Origin: an uncultured Prevotella sp.
GTDB lineage: Bacteria; Bacteroidota; Bacteroidia; Bacteroidales; Bacteroidaceae
Assembly (NCBI GenBank): GCA_947072805.1
Contig: CAMTJK010000055.1
Coordinates: forward strand, 1-14,609
DNA: 14,609 bases
Direction of reading: 5' to 3'
Positions 14,558 through 14,609 of the stretch are shown here, one piece after another (the first letter of the stretch is position 1; every line of letters begins with the position of its first letter). A model generated the notes under the pieces. The model did no database searches, was not told where the DNA came from, and worked only from the letters and a program-made list of their open reading frames with translations. A program made the position numbers and the translations under genes.

Positions 14558-14609
14558 GCTCGTAACTGCACTTAATAAGAGTTAATTTGTAAAGATATTT
14601 GGTCGAATT
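14558..14609. repeat. Right copy of 52-bp terminal inverted repeat
   Basis: This is the reverse-complement partner of 3-54 (50 of 52 identical). Similarity ends at 14558, where the outward tip would read GCTCGTAACTGCACTT. It runs to the last base of the window. Between it and the palindromic element (14515-14557) nothing is recognised. Confidence 0.9.

Noticed and set aside
3..14609. Composite transposon bounded by the terminal repeats
   Set aside because: No transposase, integrase or cargo pattern is present, and the interior is mostly housekeeping genes.

Overview
The window looks like chromosome from a Bacteroidales bacterium, most likely Prevotella or a close relative. Several signs agree: a secreted protein ending in the C-terminal tail typical of Prevotella type IX secretion substrates, TAnnTTTG-type promoter -7 boxes, no clear Shine-Dalgarno sequences, a GH43 glycosidase, and the ThrRS-like/uridine-kinase fusion common in this group. 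The genus is inferred from these features, not from a database search.

Left part (1-4860), accessory and secretory: a 52-bp repeat at the very edge, an exported GH43 glycosidase (160-1758) with its own promoter and a perfect-palindrome terminator, then a 782-residue exported protein of unknown function with a type IX-like tail (1949-4297). A 64-residue peptide of the short 'YxKP' type (4314-4508) follows closely. A gene-free stretch after it holds a nested 113-bp palindromic repeat and a terminator.

Middle part (4861-8409), housekeeping: a Na/phosphate cotransporter-family protein with a PhoU-like tail on the minus strand, and a divergent uridine-kinase-like nucleoside kinase with ThrRS-like N-terminal domains on the plus strand. 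The kinase converges on argB, and one hairpin serves as terminator between them.

Right part (8410-14285), a minus-strand run read topA, aroK, speA, argB: DNA topoisomerase I, shikimate kinase, biosynthetic arginine decarboxylase and acetylglutamate kinase. topA-aroK and speA-argB are tightly spaced pairs. Between aroK and speA lies a 13-bp stem with a 96-nt loop followed by a T-run, which may split the run into two units. argB supplies arginine and speA converts arginine to agmatine for polyamines, so the second pair makes metabolic sense.

Right edge (14286-14609): the topA promoter, a diverged second copy of the palindromic repeat, and an inverted copy of the 52-bp repeat found at the left edge. 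Because the window starts and stops at the same repeat in opposite orientations, it may be an assembly contig bounded by a dispersed repeat. I see no tRNA, rRNA, CRISPR array, prophage or transposase. The most unusual material is in the repeats, the small peptide with its secreted neighbour, and the structured aroK-speA spacer.
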